A DNA stretch of 7,739 nucleotides, taken from contig JACMOT010000449.1 of the NCBI GenBank assembly GCA_014377915.1, forward strand, positions 1-7,739. The letters are read 5' to 3'. Position 1 is the stretch's first letter. Every line of letters starts with the position of its first letter. This document shows, piece after piece, positions 6,658 to 7,739 of the stretch. The notes under the pieces are model-generated. The model was not told the origin of the DNA. It made no database searches and was given only the letters and a program-made list of their open reading frames with translations. Position numbers and translations under genes: made by a program. This DNA comes from Tardiphaga sp. (GTDB taxonomy: Bacteria; Pseudomonadota; Alphaproteobacteria; Rhizobiales; Xanthobacteraceae).

Positions 6658-7143
6658 ATGTCCAATGACAATGCCGGTGATACCGACCACGCCTGGGCGC
6701 TGATGAAGAAGATCGGCTTTGCGATGATGGTGACTCGCGACGGCGACAAGATGCGCGCCCGTCCGATGGCCGCCCATGTCGACCGCGAGGCCAATAGTAT
6801 TTATTTTTTGAGTGATGCGCGACGTCACAAGGACGAGCAGATCGAAAAAGATCCCAACATGAATTTGTCCTTCGCAGATGCGGGCGACCACAAATATGTT
6901 TCGGTGACCGGCACCGCGGTGGTGTCAAATGACCGCGCCAAGATCAGGGAACTGTTCAACACGCCGGCCAAGGCATGGTGGGACAGCGCCGAGGATCCGA
7001 ATATCCGCGTCCTCAAATTCACACCGGACGATGCCGAGTTCTGGGATTCGCCGGGCACCGTGATCAGCTATGTGAAGATGGCGGCGGGGGCGGTGACCGG
7101 CACGCGTCCCGATCTTGGTACCAACCGCAAGGTGGCGATCTGA
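6658..7143 (+). CDS. Pyridoxamine 5'-phosphate oxidase-fold flavoprotein, general stress protein 26-like
   Basis: The product (161 aa) is a cytoplasmic split-barrel protein of the PPOX-like family that includes general stress protein 26. It shows 'KKIGFAMMVTRDGDKMRARPM' (17-37), 'NSIYFLSDARRHKDEQIEKDPNMNLSFAD' (46-74), 'YVSVTGTAVVSND' (80-92) and the C-terminal 'DAEFWDSPGTVISYVKMA'. The RxRPM segment and the strand ending in SDARRHK are where relatives hold flavin (FMN) or a similar cofactor. The family binds flavins or haem-like ligands, and the true reaction is usually unknown; vitamin B6 synthesis is unlikely for this short type. ATG 6658 is preceded by AGGAGA with 7 bases between; the frame extends to 6562, but that would read through the EcfG promoter. 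The stop shares its A with the next start (TGATG), so the two genes are coupled. General stress control is inferred from the promoter. Confidence 0.85.
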   Translation: MSNDNAGDTDHAWALMKKIGFAMMVTRDGDKMRARPMAAHVDREANSIYFLSDARRHKDEQIEKDPNMNLSFADAGDHKYVSVTGTAVVSNDRAKIRELFNTPAKAWWDSAEDPNIRVLKFTPDDAEFWDSPGTVISYVKMAAGAVTGTRPDLGTNRKVAI

Positions 7144-7370
7144 TGCCGCTCGGCCCGGTCGAGGATCCGCCGATCAAGCCAGGCCAGCCCGCGGAGCCGC
7201 CGCAGGAGAGCCCGCCGGGCAATCCGCGACCGGAAATTCCGACCCCGGTGCGCGAGCCCGATGCGCCATCACAGCCCGACGAATTGCCAGGCTATTCGCC
7301 GGAGGACTTGCCGACAGGGCCGGACGTCAATCCGGGCCAGCCGGACATGCCGCCATCGCCCACCATGTAG
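7143..7370 (+). CDS. Small proline-rich, probably disordered protein
   Basis: The product (75 aa) contains 26 prolines (35%), is acidic, has no cysteine and only one aromatic residue (Tyr51). Prolines recur every three to five residues throughout, in units such as PAEPP, PGNPRPE, PDELPGYSPEDLP and PGQPDMPP. There is no signal peptide or membrane segment, so it should be cytoplasmic and unfolded or polyproline-like. No known domain is recognised. The start is supported by AAGGTGG (7129-7135) and by the TGATG overlap with the PPOX stop; the earlier in-frame region back to 6975 is out of frame within the PPOX gene. It is the last gene of the stress operon; a hairpin begins 10 bases after its stop. 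Existence is likely given this context; function is unknown. Confidence 0.7.
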   Translation: MPLGPVEDPPIKPGQPAEPPQESPPGNPRPEIPTPVREPDAPSQPDELPGYSPEDLPTGPDVNPGQPDMPPSPTM

Positions 7371-7379
7371 CGATACTGA

Positions 7380-7417
7380 CGGCCTGAACGCGCTGTGAAC
7401 AGAGGGCGTTCAGGCCG
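7380..7417 (+). terminator. Strong hairpin ending the PPOX / proline-rich operon
   Basis: CGGCCTGAACGC (7380-7391) and GCGTTCAGGCCG (7406-7417) form a perfect 12-bp stem with a 14-base loop that may itself pair as CTG/CAG. It begins 10 bases after the stop codon. No T-run follows (gatcttgcgc), so it is not a textbook intrinsic terminator; it may work with Rho or mark and protect a 3' end. Being symmetric, it could also act on the minus strand. Confidence 0.55.
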
Positions 7418-7521
7418 ATCTTGCGCGCAAAATATAATGATATGCGGCTTTGCGGGCCGCCACAATCCGGCCTAACCATTATCAGTTGATCGTTGTGCCG
7501 GTGTTCGGCCACACGTTTATT
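7410..7521 (+). promoter_or_regulatory. Candidate promoter elements upstream of the exported protein gene
   Basis: A perfect TATAAT lies at 7433-7438, but its -35 region (7410-7415, inside the hairpin arm) is poor. A second weak pair is TTGTGC (7493-7498) and TTTATT (7516-7521) with 17 bases between, giving a short leader before the ATG at 7550. No EcfG motif is present. Between them lies a small GCGGC/GCCGC hairpin (7444-7460). Neither promoter is strong on sequence alone. Confidence 0.25.
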
Positions 7522-7549
7522 GAAAAATTTGCGGGGACCCAAGGTCATC

Positions 7550-7739
7550 ATGACAAAACTTCGCTTCGCACTGCTGGCCACGACCGCGCTCAGCGTCGCG
7601 CAATTGGCAGCTCCCCCTTCTCACGCACTGACTGCGGAGGCGTCCTTTGTCGTCGCGCAGGCAGCCCCACCCGCGCCGGAAGGGGAGCCGAAAGGCGAGC
7701 CGAAGCAGCCGCCGAAGGGCCCGCCGCCGGGGGCCGCGC
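7550..7739 (+). CDS. Exported proline-rich protein, N-terminal fragment (possibly OmpA family)
   Basis: An open frame starts at ATG 7550, preceded by AAGGT (7541-7545), and runs off the window after 63 codons. The first 26 or so residues form a Sec signal peptide: MTKLRF, then a hydrophobic core (ALLATTALSVAQLA) and a likely cleavage after SHA. The mature part begins 'LTAEASFVVAQAAPPAPEG' and becomes rich in Pro, Lys, Glu and Gly (GEPKGEPKQPPKGPPPG). This arrangement, including 'VVAQA' before a proline-rich linker, resembles OmpA-family precursors of Bradyrhizobium-like bacteria, where a peptidoglycan-binding domain follows further on; that domain is outside the window, so the assignment is tentative. 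The coding region and signal peptide are well supported. Confidence 0.7.
   Translation, partial: MTKLRFALLATTALSVAQLAAPPSHALTAEASFVVAQAAPPAPEGEPKGEPKQPPKGPPPGAA

Noticed and set aside
7444..7460. A GCGGC/GCCGC hairpin as a terminator or riboswitch
   Set aside because: The stem is only 5 bp, with no T-run and no conserved aptamer-like context.

Overview
The window is GC-rich, protein-dense DNA that looks like a Bradyrhizobium/Rhodopseudomonas-type alphaproteobacterium (order Hyphomicrobiales). The evidence is the codon use, the protein families (NitT/TauT permease, BacA-like ABC exporter, MAPEG protein, proline-rich OmpA-like precursor), a 'gagaggtcgg...cgggtgagggg' palindromic intergenic element, and two good matches to the alphaproteobacterial EcfG general-stress promoter (GGAAC-N16-CGTT). 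The genus assignment is inference.

Left part (1-2787). The end of a NitT/TauT-type ABC permease is followed by a palindromic intergenic repeat. The repeat abuts a remnant of an alpha/beta hydrolase on the minus strand that has lost both ends. A likely promoter and a GTG start then lead into a large membrane-bound hybrid histidine kinase (Cache-like sensor, HisKA, HATPase, receiver).

Middle (2788-4829). A BacA/YddA-type ABC transporter (membrane domain fused to ATPase) has an EcfG-like promoter directly in front of it. Its reading frame is broken by an in-frame amber codon just after Walker B, and the Walker B catalytic glutamate is read as valine. The frame continues intact after the stop, so this looks like a recent loss of function (or a sequencing error).

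Right-centre (4830-6164). A two-gene operon with an ATGA start/stop overlap encodes a YqcI/YcgG-family protein (the family of the haem-dependent N-hydroxylase GntA) and a DUF1989 protein (the family of carboxyguanidine deiminase subunits). The pairing suggests chemistry on a guanidine- or urea-like nitrogen compound and is the most interesting functional lead here. A MAPEG membrane protein lies convergent to it, with abutting stop codons.

Right (6540-7739). The MAPEG gene is divergent from a stress operon: an EcfG-like promoter, a PPOX-fold 'general stress protein 26'-like flavoprotein gene, and a translationally coupled 75-aa protein that is 35% proline. The operon ends in a 12-bp perfect hairpin. 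The window closes in the signal peptide and proline-rich N-terminus of an exported, possibly OmpA-family, protein. No tRNA, rRNA, CRISPR array, insertion sequence or integrase gene was seen.
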